From the NCBI GenBank assembly GCA_026708185.1, contig JAPOVK010000017.1, positions 62,001 through 126,000 on the forward strand: DNA of 64,000 nt. Reading direction: 5' to 3'. Origin of the DNA: Gammaproteobacteria bacterium. Its GTDB lineage: Bacteria; Pseudomonadota; Gammaproteobacteria; Pseudomonadales; Azotimanducaceae. This document shows positions 51,561-60,705 of this stretch, in pieces (within the stretch, counting starts at the first letter, position 1; each line of letters begins with the position of its first letter). A program made the position numbers and the translations under genes. The notes under the pieces were generated by a model. The model worked only from the letters and a program-made list of their open reading frames with translations, was not told where the DNA came from and did no database searches.

Positions 51561-54119
51561 GTGAAACCGTTCCGTCTGGTGCCTGCCCGCATCCGGAGGG
51601 CAGTGTCGGAGTTCGTGCGGTCCGCCCGCGCGGCGGCCACGCTTGCCGGCGGCGTCATCGTGATCACCGGGATGGCGGGCGTCGGCGGCCTGATGACCAA
51701 CTACGCATGGCACGAAGCCCAGTGGGCGGAGTTGCGGGCGGCCACGCGGGCCGCGGTCGCGGCGGCGGGTCCCCTGCTCAGCGGCGGAGACCACGACGCG
51801 ATCAAGGCGCGCGTCGCGGGATTCCTGAACGGGCTGGCGCCGGGGTTGACCGTCGGCCCTGCGGACGTGACGGTGTCGCACGACGCTGGGACGAACGAGA
51901 CGACCATTGTCGTGGGCGGATCGTACGAGTTCGACGACATCTGGGGAGACACCGGCGACGAGGAGCAACTCGGCATCGAGGTCGAAGTCCGCCTCGAGTT
52001 CGAACGCTACGAAATGGCGTTCGCGTTGGACGTCTCCCCGTCCATGTCGGGCAGGCTGGCGGACGGCACGGTCAAGCTCGACGCGCTGAAGGCCGCCACC
52101 CATGCCGTCCTCGACACGTTGGCGGCGCGCTCGGCGGCGACCCCGGGCAGCGTCGTGGTCTCCATCGTGCCGTACGCCTCGGCCGTCAACGTCGCGGACA
52201 CCTGCAACAGGGACTCCTACACCGGCCTCTGCGTCGCGGACCAGTCGAAGTCCAAGGCCAGGTACGTGCGCATGTTGGCCGGCGTGCGCGACACGATGGC
52301 CGATACGTTGCGGGACGCCAGGAACGCGAAGACGGCCGGCATCGGCGGTCACTGGGTCGACACGTTCCACCACTACGGGGCCGGGACCGCCCTCGGGCCG
52401 CTGCGGCGGCAGTACCTGCCGGACGACCTGTTGGCCGACCTGGACTGGGATCTGCGCGGCGCGGACCTCGAGATCGACGTCTCGAGCCTGGTGCCCAGCC
52501 TCGACAAATGGGTCGTCGACGGCGAGGACTTCTGGAACGGCTGCCTGATGGCGCGGTGGGGCGCATACTGGAACACCGCCGCGCGGGGGCCCGGCTGGAC
52601 CCAGGACCATGCGTCGAACTGGCCCGCGAAGAACGCAGTCGCGGCCTGGAACACCCACGCCGCCGCGCTGCCCGCGACCACGCCGCTGCATCTGTCCGAC
52701 GCCCCGCCGGTGGCGGGTTCGCCAAGCACCCTGTTCACGGCCTATTCCTGGCCGGACGCGCGCATCGCGGGTCGCTCGGACGGGTGGCTGCAGGACACCA
52801 TGGCCGAGTTGCTCGACCCGGACGTCGTCCGCGGCGCGCCGAAGGTCCACGTCAACGACTGGTCCCTTGCGGGGAACGGCGGCGGGCTTCGCTGCCCGGA
52901 CAGCCCGATCACGCCGATGACCGAGACGACCCGGACCGGTGTGCTGCGCGGCGCCGTGGACGCACTCGAAACGGTGCCGTTCTACGAGGATGACTTCGGC
53001 AGCAGGGCCGGCGCCACCTACCAGCACCTCGGCATCGTCTGGGCGCTGCGCACGCTGTCGCCGTTGTGGCAGGGCGTGTGGGGGGTCCACGACGCATCCG
53101 GCGCCTTGCGCCCGGGCGCCCCGTGCGCACCCGGAGAGACCGTCGGCTGCATAGCCTCGCTGCAGAAGTCGATCATCCTGGTGGCCGACGGGGCAAGCTT
53201 CGTGGGATCCCCGGGGACGCAGCTGCAGGACAGCACGGGGGCGGACTCGCGGCCCGTCAACGACCGGGAGTACGGGTGCACGGTTGACAAGGACAACTAC
53301 CACGGTGCGGCAGCCGCCGCGGACGCGACTTCGTTCAACGGCTTCTTTCGTTCGCCGACGGTCGCGGCCGACCTGGTCGACGCGGACGGCCGGCTGAACG
53401 ACGCCGGACGGCAAGCGTTCGTCGATGCGTTCATCAAGTTCACGAATCGTCCGGACCCCAACGGGTTCTACGGCTACCCAACGCCGCCGCCGGACACGGC
53501 CCATCGCCGGGTCGCCATGATGGACGCACTCGCGTCGGCGTCGCTCGAAGGCGCATCCGCCGTCCCGCCGACGCCATGGGAGCTGTTCCGGGGCCTGGAC
53601 GCGGACGTGGTGGGCAAACTCGTCGCAGAGAGCGAGTTCGGATTCGACGGCCGGCCCACCGTGATCCACCACGGTTGCCGGGTGTCGACCCCGTTCGGTC
53701 CCTATGGGCGCGCGGACGATCTGGTCTACGTCGGGGATGTCGGCGCGGGCGGCGTCGATCCGTCGCCGATCGCCGGCGTGGCGCCTTTCGACTTCGACGC
53801 GCTGCGCTTCGTGTTCGTCGAGGCCGCGGACGGTCGGGGGGCGAGCCCCGAAAGCCAGGTGGTCGCCGCGGCGAAAGAGCGCCTCGACGAGTGGCTTCGG
53901 CAGGCCTGCCGCATCGTCGGCGCGCGCGGTGTGCGCATCCATGCCGTCTACATCGGATGGCAGTACTCGTCGCTCGGCTCGCTCCTGGAGGACTGCGTCG
54001 ATGCCGCGGGCGGCGACCCGGATGAACAGGACGTCTACGTCGTGCCGAGTGCCGCCGAGCTCACGGCGGCCTTCAACGACATCGTCACGGTGCGGCGGAA
54101 CCTGCGCTTCCTCGATTGA
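51561..54119 (+). CDS. TadG-like protein with von Willebrand A domain
   Basis: About 852 residues. GTG 51561 is chosen because GGAGGG lies six bases upstream; an ATG at 51546 is in frame. The N-terminus holds one membrane helix (LAGGVIVITGMAGVGGLM), then a TadE/G-like stretch, and a vWA domain beginning FALDVSPSMSG (a DxSxS MIDAS metal site) near residue 160. Later parts carry paired cysteines and SIILVADGASF, a likely core strand of the domain. This is the layout of large TadG proteins, which sit at the base or tip of Tad pili and help adhesion. It is separated from the main Tad row by about 7 kb, so it is an outlying member. Confidence 0.78.
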   Translation: MKPFRLVPARIRRAVSEFVRSARAAATLAGGVIVITGMAGVGGLMTNYAWHEAQWAELRAATRAAVAAAGPLLSGGDHDAIKARVAGFLNGLAPGLTVGPADVTVSHDAGTNETTIVVGGSYEFDDIWGDTGDEEQLGIEVEVRLEFERYEMAFALDVSPSMSGRLADGTVKLDALKAATHAVLDTLAARSAATPGSVVVSIVPYASAVNVADTCNRDSYTGLCVADQSKSKARYVRMLAGVRDTMADTLRDARNAKTAGIGGHWVDTFHHYGAGTALGPLRRQYLPDDLLADLDWDLRGADLEIDVSSLVPSLDKWVVDGEDFWNGCLMARWGAYWNTAARGPGWTQDHASNWPAKNAVAAWNTHAAALPATTPLHLSDAPPVAGSPSTLFTAYSWPDARIAGRSDGWLQDTMAELLDPDVVRGAPKVHVNDWSLAGNGGGLRCPDSPITPMTETTRTGVLRGAVDALETVPFYEDDFGSRAGATYQHLGIVWALRTLSPLWQGVWGVHDASGALRPGAPCAPGETVGCIASLQKSIILVADGASFVGSPGTQLQDSTGADSRPVNDREYGCTVDKDNYHGAAAAADATSFNGFFRSPTVAADLVDADGRLNDAGRQAFVDAFIKFTNRPDPNGFYGYPTPPPDTAHRRVAMMDALASASLEGASAVPPTPWELFRGLDADVVGKLVAESEFGFDGRPTVIHHGCRVSTPFGPYGRADDLVYVGDVGAGGVDPSPIAGVAPFDFDALRFVFVEAADGRGASPESQVVAAAKERLDEWLRQACRIVGARGVRIHAVYIGWQYSSLGSLLEDCVDAAGGDPDEQDVYVVPSAAELTAAFNDIVTVRRNLRFLD

Positions 54120-54258
54120 GCCCGGCGAGAGACGAACGCCGTTGGCGCCCGGAACCGGGGTGGCGCTCCGACGGGACGCCGGGCGGGCGGTGGCCCGGCC
54201 GAACCCGAAGAGAGCTGGCGGGACCGTTCGTCCGCCGCGTTAGCGTGGTCTCCGAGAA

Positions 54259-55554
54259 CTAGAGCGCGTAGCCGCTCTCGTCGTGCGAGACGAGGTCGAG
54301 TCCCTGGATCTCGTCGTCCTCCGAGACGCGGTTGCCGACAAGCCGGTTGGTGAGCCGGAGGATGAGGTAGGTGACGGCCGTGGTGTAGACGGCGACCGCG
54401 AGGACGCCGATGGCCTGCACGCGAAGCTGGCCGAGAATGCGGATGTCCTCCGTGCCGCCGAGGATGCCGAGCGCGCTGCCCGCGAAGACCGCGGTGAGGA
54501 TCGTGCCGAGACCGCCGCCGACGGCATGGACCGGGAAGACGTCCAGGGAGTCGTCGATGCGCAGCTTGAGGTTCATCAGGTTGGTCGCGAGGAAGCAGAC
54601 CGTGCCGGCGACCGCGCCGATGAGGAGGGCGGCGGCCGGCGAGACGAAGGCCGACGCCGGCGTGATCGTGCCGAGACCGGCGACCATCCCGGTGACGGCG
54701 CCGAGCGCGCTCGGCTTGCCGTAGCGCGCCCATTCGAGGAGCATCCAGGACAGGGCGGCGGTGGCCGCGGCGATGTGCGTCACCGTGAGCGCCATGGCCG
54801 CGTCGCCGTTGGCGGCGAGGGCGCTGCCGCCGTTGAATCCGAACCAGCCGACCCACAGCAGCCCGGCGCCGGCGACCGTGAGCGTCATGTTGTGCGGTCG
54901 CTCGATGCTGTCGGGGAATCCGTGTCGGGGTCCGATGACGACGGCGGCGACCAGGGCGGCCGCGCCGGCGGCGACGTGCACGACCGTGCCGCCGGCGGCG
55001 TCCATCAGCCCGAGCTCGTCGAGCCAGCCGCCGCCCCACACCCAGTGGGCGATCGGCACGTACACCAGCATGGACCACAGCGCCGCGAACAGCACCGCCG
55101 CCGAAAACCGCATCCGCTCGGCGAAGCCGCCGACGATGAGCGCGGGCGTGATGATGGCGAAGGTCAGCTGGAAGATCGCGAACCCAGGTTCGGGCACGGT
55201 GCCGATCAAAGCGTCGCCGTCGACGCCGATGAACAGGACGCGGCTGAAGTCGCCGATCAGCGGACCGCCTTCCCCGAAGGCGAGGCTGTAGCCGACCACC
55301 ACCCAGAGCACGGTGACGATGCAGGTGATCGCGAAGCACTGCATCAGCACGGAGAGCACGTTGACCGAGCGGACGAGCCCGCCGTAGAACAGGGACAGGC
55401 CCGGGATCGTCATCAGGAGAACCAGCGCGGCGGAGGTCAGCACCCAGCCGGCGTCGCCGGAGTCGAGCGAGCTCGCGCGGGCGGCGCTCGCGCAGAAGAC
55501 CATCGCGAGCGCTGCGGCCAGGCGGATTCTTCGGCGCTGTCGGGTCGACGTCAT
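54259..55554 (-). CDS. amt: Ammonium transporter (Amt family), second copy
   Basis: 431 residues from ATG 55554. A signal-type first segment (RLAAALAMVFCASAARAS) is followed by Amt helices. Hallmarks: GLSLFYGGLVRSVN, pore histidine in IAHWVWGGG, second histidine in DVFPVHAVGGGLG and FGFNGGSALAA. It is clearly diverged from the Amt at 22694-23983 but keeps both pore histidines. In transcription order it is third after two roadblock genes, with a 36-base gap. No PII gene accompanies it. Probably imports ammonium at the inner membrane; the roadblock proteins may replace PII as gate regulators (inference). Confidence 0.95.
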   Translation of the reverse strand: MTSTRQRRRIRLAAALAMVFCASAARASSLDSGDAGWVLTSAALVLLMTIPGLSLFYGGLVRSVNVLSVLMQCFAITCIVTVLWVVVGYSLAFGEGGPLIGDFSRVLFIGVDGDALIGTVPEPGFAIFQLTFAIITPALIVGGFAERMRFSAAVLFAALWSMLVYVPIAHWVWGGGWLDELGLMDAAGGTVVHVAAGAAALVAAVVIGPRHGFPDSIERPHNMTLTVAGAGLLWVGWFGFNGGSALAANGDAAMALTVTHIAAATAALSWMLLEWARYGKPSALGAVTGMVAGLGTITPASAFVSPAAALLIGAVAGTVCFLATNLMNLKLRIDDSLDVFPVHAVGGGLGTILTAVFAGSALGILGGTEDIRILGQLRVQAIGVLAVAVYTTAVTYLILRLTNRLVGNRVSEDDEIQGLDLVSHDESGYAL

Positions 55555-55590
55555 GGCATCTCCTAGCGGTTCGCGTCGTTGTGGCCCGCG

Positions 55591-56031
55591 TCAGTCGGCG
55601 ACCGCGGCACCGAGTCTCGCCTCGACGTCCCGGAGGTGGTGGCGCGCGAGCCCCAGGTTCGCCCGGGCCCGGTCGAACACGATGGACAGGAGAAGGGGCT
55701 GCCCGGCGGCCAGGGGCCGGATCAGATGGTATTGCGACCCCAGCGTGATCAGGATGTCCTCGAGCCGGTCGTCGATGCCGAGGACCGCGAGCAGATCCCG
55801 CTCGGCGCGGAAGACCTCGAGGTGCCCCGCGCCCGCCGTCTTGAGATCGAGGTCTGCCGGACCCGCGGTGGCGAGGGCCAGGCCGGTCTCGTGGTCGATC
55901 ACCGCCGCCGCGATCACGCCCTGGACGCCGTCGACGACGGCGGCGAGCGCGACGCTCACGTTGGGAGGCGCCGACCCGGGGCCGTCTTCGTCGGGCGTGG
56001 GCGGCGCGGCGGGCTTCTTGAAGAACCTCAT
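55591..56031 (-). CDS. Roadblock/LC7-domain protein upstream of amt
   Basis: 146 residues from ATG 56031. After a basic/Pro start (MRFFKKPAAPPTPDEDG) comes a roadblock domain: VVDGVQGVIAAAVIDHETGLALATAG ... LEDILITLGSQYHLIRPLAAGQPLLLSIVFD ... LGLARHHLRDVEARLG. It is a close relative of the next gene (shared ILITLG-QYHLIRPL and LGLARH-LR). The basic N-terminal hexapeptide could touch membrane lipids. The pair directly precedes the amt gene, so a heterodimer acting on the transporter or a GTPase is plausible. Confidence 0.82.
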   Translation of the reverse strand: MRFFKKPAAPPTPDEDGPGSAPPNVSVALAAVVDGVQGVIAAAVIDHETGLALATAGPADLDLKTAGAGHLEVFRAERDLLAVLGIDDRLEDILITLGSQYHLIRPLAAGQPLLLSIVFDRARANLGLARHHLRDVEARLGAAVAD

Positions 56032-56067
56032 GGGCGGCCTAGTGGTCGGACATGTCGCCGGCTCGGC

Positions 56068-56433
56068 TCAGAACTCCAGCGCGTCTTCGATGGTCCGCAG
56101 CTTGTGGCGCGCGAGCCCCAGGTTGCCGAGGTCGCGGTGGAGCGCGAGGTAGAGGAAGACGGACCCGTGCGAGTGGAGGGGGCGGATCAGGTGGTACTGC
56201 TGGCCTAGCGTGATCAGGATGTCCTCGATCTGGTCGTCGAGCCCCAGCTGTTTCATGACGCGGTTCTTGGCCCGGACGACCTCGAGGTTGCCGGCCCCGG
56301 CGATGTCCATGTCGAGGTCGCCGCCTCCGATCGTACCGAGCGTCAGACCGCCGTCGAAATCGACAAGCGCCGCGCCGACGAATCCGTCGACCTCTTCGCT
56401 GATCGCATGCAGACTTTCTTGTACGTTGGCCAC
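56068..56433 (-). CDS. Roadblock/LC7-domain protein, first gene of the roadblock-amt unit
   Basis: 121 residues from a GTG at 56433, chosen because AGGGAG lies just upstream; the longer open frame is Arg-rich and lacks a ribosome site. The protein is one roadblock domain: VQESLHAISEEVDGFVGAAL, GLTLGTIGGGDLDMDIAG, IEDILITLGQQYHLIRPL, FLYLALHRDLGNLGLARHKL. It starts the minus-strand unit roadblock - roadblock - amt, with 36 bases to the next gene. Likely dimerises with itself or its neighbour. Confidence 0.82.
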   Translation of the reverse strand: MANVQESLHAISEEVDGFVGAALVDFDGGLTLGTIGGGDLDMDIAGAGNLEVVRAKNRVMKQLGLDDQIEDILITLGQQYHLIRPLHSHGSVFLYLALHRDLGNLGLARHKLRTIEDALEF

Positions 56434-56873
56434 TTGTTTCTCCCTATGCTGATGGCGTTCAGGCAGCGACCGGACCGGGAGCGCAGCGACATACGCCGAA
56501 GCCCCGTTCCGGGCGCGACCAGACGCGGCACCATAACACACGGATGCCGGCCTGTGTTCGACGTCGTCGGCGTTCGCCCGTTCGGCAGTGTCTCAGTGGA
56601 TTCTTCCAGAGCAATTGGCCCGGGGACGATCTCGACGATGCGGATTTCGCGCGTCCGACCGCTGAACTGTCGATCTCACGCCAACGACATCACCGTCTCC
56701 GAAGCCACGCGTCGTTACCACCCGCCGACCGGTTGGTTACGTTCAAGCTGCCCGCTGGTGAGTTCGACCGCTTCCCGCGCACGGATGAAGCCGCCGACCA
56801 GCATCGCACCACCGTTCGCGTTCCTAGTTGTAGCAGCCGACGGACCGGATGCCGAAGATCACGACCGCCTTGG
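56434..56873. other. Intergenic region, nothing recognised
   Basis: About 440 bases between the 3' end of the GT-C gene and the roadblock gene, both read leftwards. No convincing ORF. It should hold the promoter of the roadblock-amt unit near its left end. Confidence 0.4.
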
Positions 56874-59087
56874 CTACGTCGGGCCGAGACCTGTATCGGG
56901 TGCGGGTGATGACCCGGTCGTCTTCCCGTCCTGCAGCCACCCTTCTTCGCGTTCTTCCTGGCATGCGTCCATGTGCGGAAACGACGCCAGCCCGCGGACG
57001 TAGCGAACGTGCCTGGGTTGCGGGTTCCATCCCCACCAGTCGGTACGGGTCACCGCCTCGCGTCGGTACTTCGTCGTAACTCCCGCACCTTGCCATTGCG
57101 TGTCTTGCTGCTGTTCGTCATGCGTAGCCTCGCGAAAACCGTCTCGTTCATTGCCATGGTCCGCCCCGCTGCGGCTCGCGGCGGGCCGCGTGCGGCGCGA
57201 CGCCGCGTCGGGTTCGAGGTCGACCCGATAGAGGCTGATGCCCGCCTCGTCGGCCAGCGGCACGAGCCACCGGGGCGGGTTGTCCGCCGCCAGGCGCTCG
57301 TTGAGGAAGCCCGCCGACCCCGGGAAGGCCGTGGCCCGCACGTAGCGGCTGCAGAAGAGCACGGCGTCCACGCCGCGTCGGCGGATGGCGTCGAGCGCCG
57401 CGGCCCCCGTGCCCGCGAAGACCACCCGGTTGTCCGCCAGGCCGGCGACATTGCGGTGGTAGGGCGCCGCCAGCACGCGGTGGGGCGTGTGGAGAAGGAT
57501 GAACGGGCCGAGGTCGATCGGTGCCGCGACCGTTCGGCGCGCGCTGCCGAATCCGCCAGGGTCCGTCAGAGCGGACAGCATCGCGCCAGCGTCGCACTCG
57601 GGCTCGCCGCCGGGTTCTTCGTTGGTCAGCGAGAACTGAACCAGCGGCGGCAAGAGGACGCAGCCCACGCAGGCCAGAGGGATGCAGGCGCGCAGTCCGA
57701 CCCGCGGGAGGAGACGCCGCACACGGTCGATGCGGGCGTTGGCCGCGGCGGCGAGGGGGACGAGGGCGAAGGCCGCCGCCAGAGCCGCGTAGGACGTGTT
57801 CCGGACCTGCCAGGCCAGCAGCACGGCCCCGGTCGAGGCGAGCAGGAAGAGGGCCGCGTGCCGGGGATCCCGCCGGCCGGCCGGAGGTCGGACCGCGAAC
57901 AGCGCGGCGTAGACCAAGGCCGTCAGCGGAAGGGCGGCTTGGCCCGCCGCCGCGCCCGGGTGGTCGTGGAAGTACCTCGCCAGGGACCGGGCCTCGTTGA
58001 CCCGGTCGAGCCAGTAGCGGATCTCCGGCGCGACCTCGGCGTAGGGCCCGCCGGCGCAGTGGGGGAAAGCCGCCCAAAGCAGAGCCGCGGTAGCGACCGC
58101 ACCGGCCGCGACGGCCGCGCCGCGCTGCCGCACGCCCGCAGTCGCCGCCCGGCGGCCGGCGAGCCAGGCAGCCGCGCCCGCGGCCGCAAGGACGGCGGCG
58201 GCGCTCAGATGCGGCAGCGACATCCTGTCGCACGCCGCGACCGACCATTCCGCCGACGGCACGGTCACGGGATAGAGAACCACGAGCGCGCAGGCCAGCG
58301 TCGCTGCGAACGCGGCGAGCGCGGGCGCGGTTTCGCGCCGCAGGACCCAGGCCAGGCAGAGGATGGCGGCGCAGGCCGCCACGAACGGCAGCATCTCGAG
58401 GCCGACGGCCAGCGATGCGGCCGCCGCGACGCCGGCGCCGCTCGCGGCGCCGGGCGACCGGGACCGGAGGCACCTGAACAGGAAGCCCGCGGCGACCGTG
58501 ACCAGCACGAGCTGCAGTCCGTGGTGGTCGATCCGCCCGGGGCGGAACTGGAGCAGGGGCATGACCAGTGCGCCCGACATCGTGAAGGGCGCCACGAAGG
58601 CGCTTGCGGACAGCCCGCGGGCGGCCCAGACGAACAGCGCCACGAACAGGCCGCCCAGCACGGGCGGCACGGCGAACGCCGCGACGCGCAGCGCGCGCGA
58701 GCGGCCCAGCGGCCCCGACAGGACCGAGACGGCGGCGGCGACGGGGATGTCGGCGATGCGCGACCAGTGCATCGACACGCCCGCCGGCGGATCCAGACGC
58801 CACTGCACCGGATCGTTCCAGGCCTGCCCGTCGATCCAGTCCAGTATCCGCGCCATGCGCATGGAGTCGTCCGGACCTTTCAGGATGTCGGCGACTTCCG
58901 CCGGGGGCGGCCACGCGGGCCAGAGGAGGACGAGGGCGGCGACGACGCCGATCGCCAGGTACGCCGCCGGCGGCGGACCGGGCCCGAGGTCCGGTTCATC
59001 GGCGCTCGAGGAACCGGTTCTCAGCCGCCGACCCTCGCGACCCGCCGCGTCGCTGCGCGTCCGCCGACCGCACCTTCGCGGGAGCAC
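56874..59087 (-). CDS. GT-C type membrane glycosyltransferase (STT3/PMT-like)
   Basis: 737 residues from GTG 59087. About a dozen hydrophobic helices follow a short basic start. The first extracytoplasmic loop has PDDSMRMARILDWIDG, similar to the DDxxR-type motif of GT-C enzymes (STT3, PMT, ArnT), and MHWSRIADIP plus GRIDHHGLQLVLV further on. The periplasmic C-terminal part (HTPHRVLAAPYHRNVAGLAD, then IRRRGVDAVLFC) is the globular end typical of such proteins. The last ~115 residues after LYRVDLEPDA are polar and low in recognisable structure, perhaps read-through sequence. It lies 33 bases downstream of a dolichol-phosphate-type GT2 gene, the usual donor maker for GT-C enzymes. Confidence 0.75.
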   Translation of the reverse strand: MLPRRCGRRTRSDAAGREGRRLRTGSSSADEPDLGPGPPPAAYLAIGVVAALVLLWPAWPPPAEVADILKGPDDSMRMARILDWIDGQAWNDPVQWRLDPPAGVSMHWSRIADIPVAAAVSVLSGPLGRSRALRVAAFAVPPVLGGLFVALFVWAARGLSASAFVAPFTMSGALVMPLLQFRPGRIDHHGLQLVLVTVAAGFLFRCLRSRSPGAASGAGVAAAASLAVGLEMLPFVAACAAILCLAWVLRRETAPALAAFAATLACALVVLYPVTVPSAEWSVAACDRMSLPHLSAAAVLAAAGAAAWLAGRRAATAGVRQRGAAVAAGAVATAALLWAAFPHCAGGPYAEVAPEIRYWLDRVNEARSLARYFHDHPGAAAGQAALPLTALVYAALFAVRPPAGRRDPRHAALFLLASTGAVLLAWQVRNTSYAALAAAFALVPLAAAANARIDRVRRLLPRVGLRACIPLACVGCVLLPPLVQFSLTNEEPGGEPECDAGAMLSALTDPGGFGSARRTVAAPIDLGPFILLHTPHRVLAAPYHRNVAGLADNRVVFAGTGAAALDAIRRRGVDAVLFCSRYVRATAFPGSAGFLNERLAADNPPRWLVPLADEAGISLYRVDLEPDAASRRTRPAASRSGADHGNERDGFREATHDEQQQDTQWQGAGVTTKYRREAVTRTDWWGWNPQPRHVRYVRGLASFPHMDACQEEREEGWLQDGKTTGSSPAPDTGLGPT

Positions 59088-59120
59088 GGACTTGCGGCGT
59101 TCGTCACCGAAGGGTGCAGG

Positions 59121-60116
59121 TCAGGCACGCGGCACCTGTCCGGGTGGTCGGGACGCCTCGGGCGGCGTCGGCAGCGCGAGATAATGGAGACGCCTCGACT
59201 CGCGTCGGCCACGCGTGACGGTGTCGAGGACCAGTCCGCAGGCGAACGAGAGCGCGCCCAGAAGCGCAAGCCCGGTTGACAGAACGGCGGTCGGCAGCCG
59301 CGGCACGAGACCGGTCTCGAGGTATTCGGGAAGAAGCGGCCAGGCGAGGGCGCCGGCGGCCAGTTCGAGGACGCCGCCGACGAGGGCGAAGAATGCCAGC
59401 GGCTTCTCCTCCTTGACGAGCACCATGATCGTCCGGGCGATGGCGATCCCGTCGGGCACCGTACGCAACTTGCTGCGCGAGCCGGCCGGGCGCCCCGCGT
59501 AGGCCACCTCCAGTTCGGTCGCCGGCATTCCCGTTGCTAGTGCGTGGACCGTCATCTCCGTTTCGACCTCGAATCCGCCGGTCTGCGCCGGGAAGGACTT
59601 GGCGAACCGCCGCGAGAGCACGCGGTAGCCGCTCAAGGTGTCGCGGAAGCGGCGACCGAACATCGCGCCGACGACCGCCGTGATCAGCCTGTTGCCGAGC
59701 CGGTGTCCGCGCGGAAACGCTGTTTCCTGCACGGGGAGGCGCGCGCCGACGACCATGTCCAGCCGGTCTTCCACGAGGGTGGCGACCATGCGCCTCGCTT
59801 CGTGCGCGGGATACGTGCCGTCGCCGTCCACCAGCACGACGACGTCCGCGTCGAGGTCGCCGAAAGCACGACGTACCACGTTGCCCTTGCCGCGCTCCGG
59901 TTCGCGGCGAACGATGGCGCCGGCTGCCGCCGCCACGTCGAACGTGTCGTCCGTCGACGCGTTGTCATAGACGTAGACGCGCGCGCCCGTCAGTGCCGCG
60001 TGGAAGTCGTCGACCACGGAAGCGATCGTCGCCGCCTCGTTGAGGCAGGGGATGGCCACCGCGATCGAGAGATCGGCGGACGCTAGGACTTGCTCTGCCG
60101 AGGCGTGTTTTGGCAC
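59121..60116 (-). CDS. GT2 family polyprenyl-phosphate sugar transferase (DPM1/GtrB-like)
   Basis: 331 residues from ATG 60116. The GT-A domain shows AVAIPCLNEAATIASVV, VYDNASTDDT, the metal-binding DGDGTYPAH (DxD type) and GFEVETEMTVHAL. Two C-terminal membrane helices follow (FFALVGGVLELAAGALAWPL; AVLSTGLALLGALSFACGLV). Such enzymes transfer a sugar from a nucleotide donor to a polyprenyl phosphate on the cytoplasmic face. With the GT-C gene directly downstream the pair should make and use a lipid-linked sugar to decorate a surface glycan or protein, perhaps pilin (inference). Confidence 0.9.
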   Translation of the reverse strand: MPKHASAEQVLASADLSIAVAIPCLNEAATIASVVDDFHAALTGARVYVYDNASTDDTFDVAAAAGAIVRREPERGKGNVVRRAFGDLDADVVVLVDGDGTYPAHEARRMVATLVEDRLDMVVGARLPVQETAFPRGHRLGNRLITAVVGAMFGRRFRDTLSGYRVLSRRFAKSFPAQTGGFEVETEMTVHALATGMPATELEVAYAGRPAGSRSKLRTVPDGIAIARTIMVLVKEEKPLAFFALVGGVLELAAGALAWPLLPEYLETGLVPRLPTAVLSTGLALLGALSFACGLVLDTVTRGRRESRRLHYLALPTPPEASRPPGQVPRA

Positions 60117-60252
60117 CGTCCGGCTCCCCGCGCCGTGGGCCGGACGTGGCCCCAGGCGGCTCTGGCGAGCATATCACCCGGAAGAAGCCTCGTCACCGTG
60201 CGGTGGCGCGGCGGGTCTTCTGGGGCCCGCGTGCCCGCCAAACACCGTCGCT

Positions 60253-60301
60253 GACGAAACTGACTGACGCGTCAGTCAGTTTCGTCGTGCGTGCACGACG
60301 A
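60253..60301. repeat. Palindrome pair 3 (B then A, overlapping)
   Basis: Here palindrome B is extended to a perfect 34-base inverted repeat (60253-60286; arms of 17, core TGACTGACGCGTCAGTCA). It overlaps a form of palindrome A with 9-base arms around a GT centre (60282-60301; core CGTCGTGCGTGCACGACG). The order is reversed relative to pairs 1 and 2. It lies about 40 bases left of the IS110 remnant. Confidence 0.9.
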
Positions 60302-60339
60302 GTCGCCCGAACGGGCCCGTGCCCTGCTGCAGCGGCTCG

Positions 60340-60705
60340 CGGGAGTTCTGGACGACGGGAGAACGAGGTCCTGGCACCGGCTCGGGCGTTGCTGCGGGAA
60401 CTCGGCGCGGAGTTGCGGCGTCTGGACGGGCGGGTGACGCGCTTCGACGTGGAGCTTCGTTGCTGGCGCGCGAGATGCCGGCGTGCCGGCGGCCGATGTC
60501 GATCCCGGGCGTCGGCGTGTTGGCGGCCAGGCGCTGGCGTCCGCGGTCGGCGACGCCTCCGCGTTCGGCGACGGCCGGGAGATTGTGGCCTGGCCCGGGC
60601 CGTTGCCGCGGCAACGGCCGACCGGCGGACGGCCGACACTGCTGGGGATCAGCAAACGCGGCGACCGCTACCTGCGCACGCTGCTGATCCACGGTGCACG
60701 GTCGG
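60340..60705 (+). pseudogene. IS110-family transposase fragment, frameshifted
   Basis: Three plus-strand frames together give IS110-type sequence: LLRELGAELRRLDGRVTRFD (helical linker), SIPGVGVLAA (helix-hairpin-helix of the IS116/IS110/IS902 C-terminal domain), then ALASAVGDASAFGDGREIVA and RPTLLGISKRGDRYLRTLLI followed by HGARS. At least two frame changes are needed and the DEDD N-terminal catalytic part is missing, so it cannot be active. The match breaks off right after HGARS, where sequence of the same transposase continues in the opposite orientation. Confidence 0.8.

Noticed and set aside
57001-57040. Stretch with a tRNA-like T-arm appearance (GCGGGTTCCATCCCC)
   Set aside because: No matching acceptor, D or anticodon arms could be folded around it.
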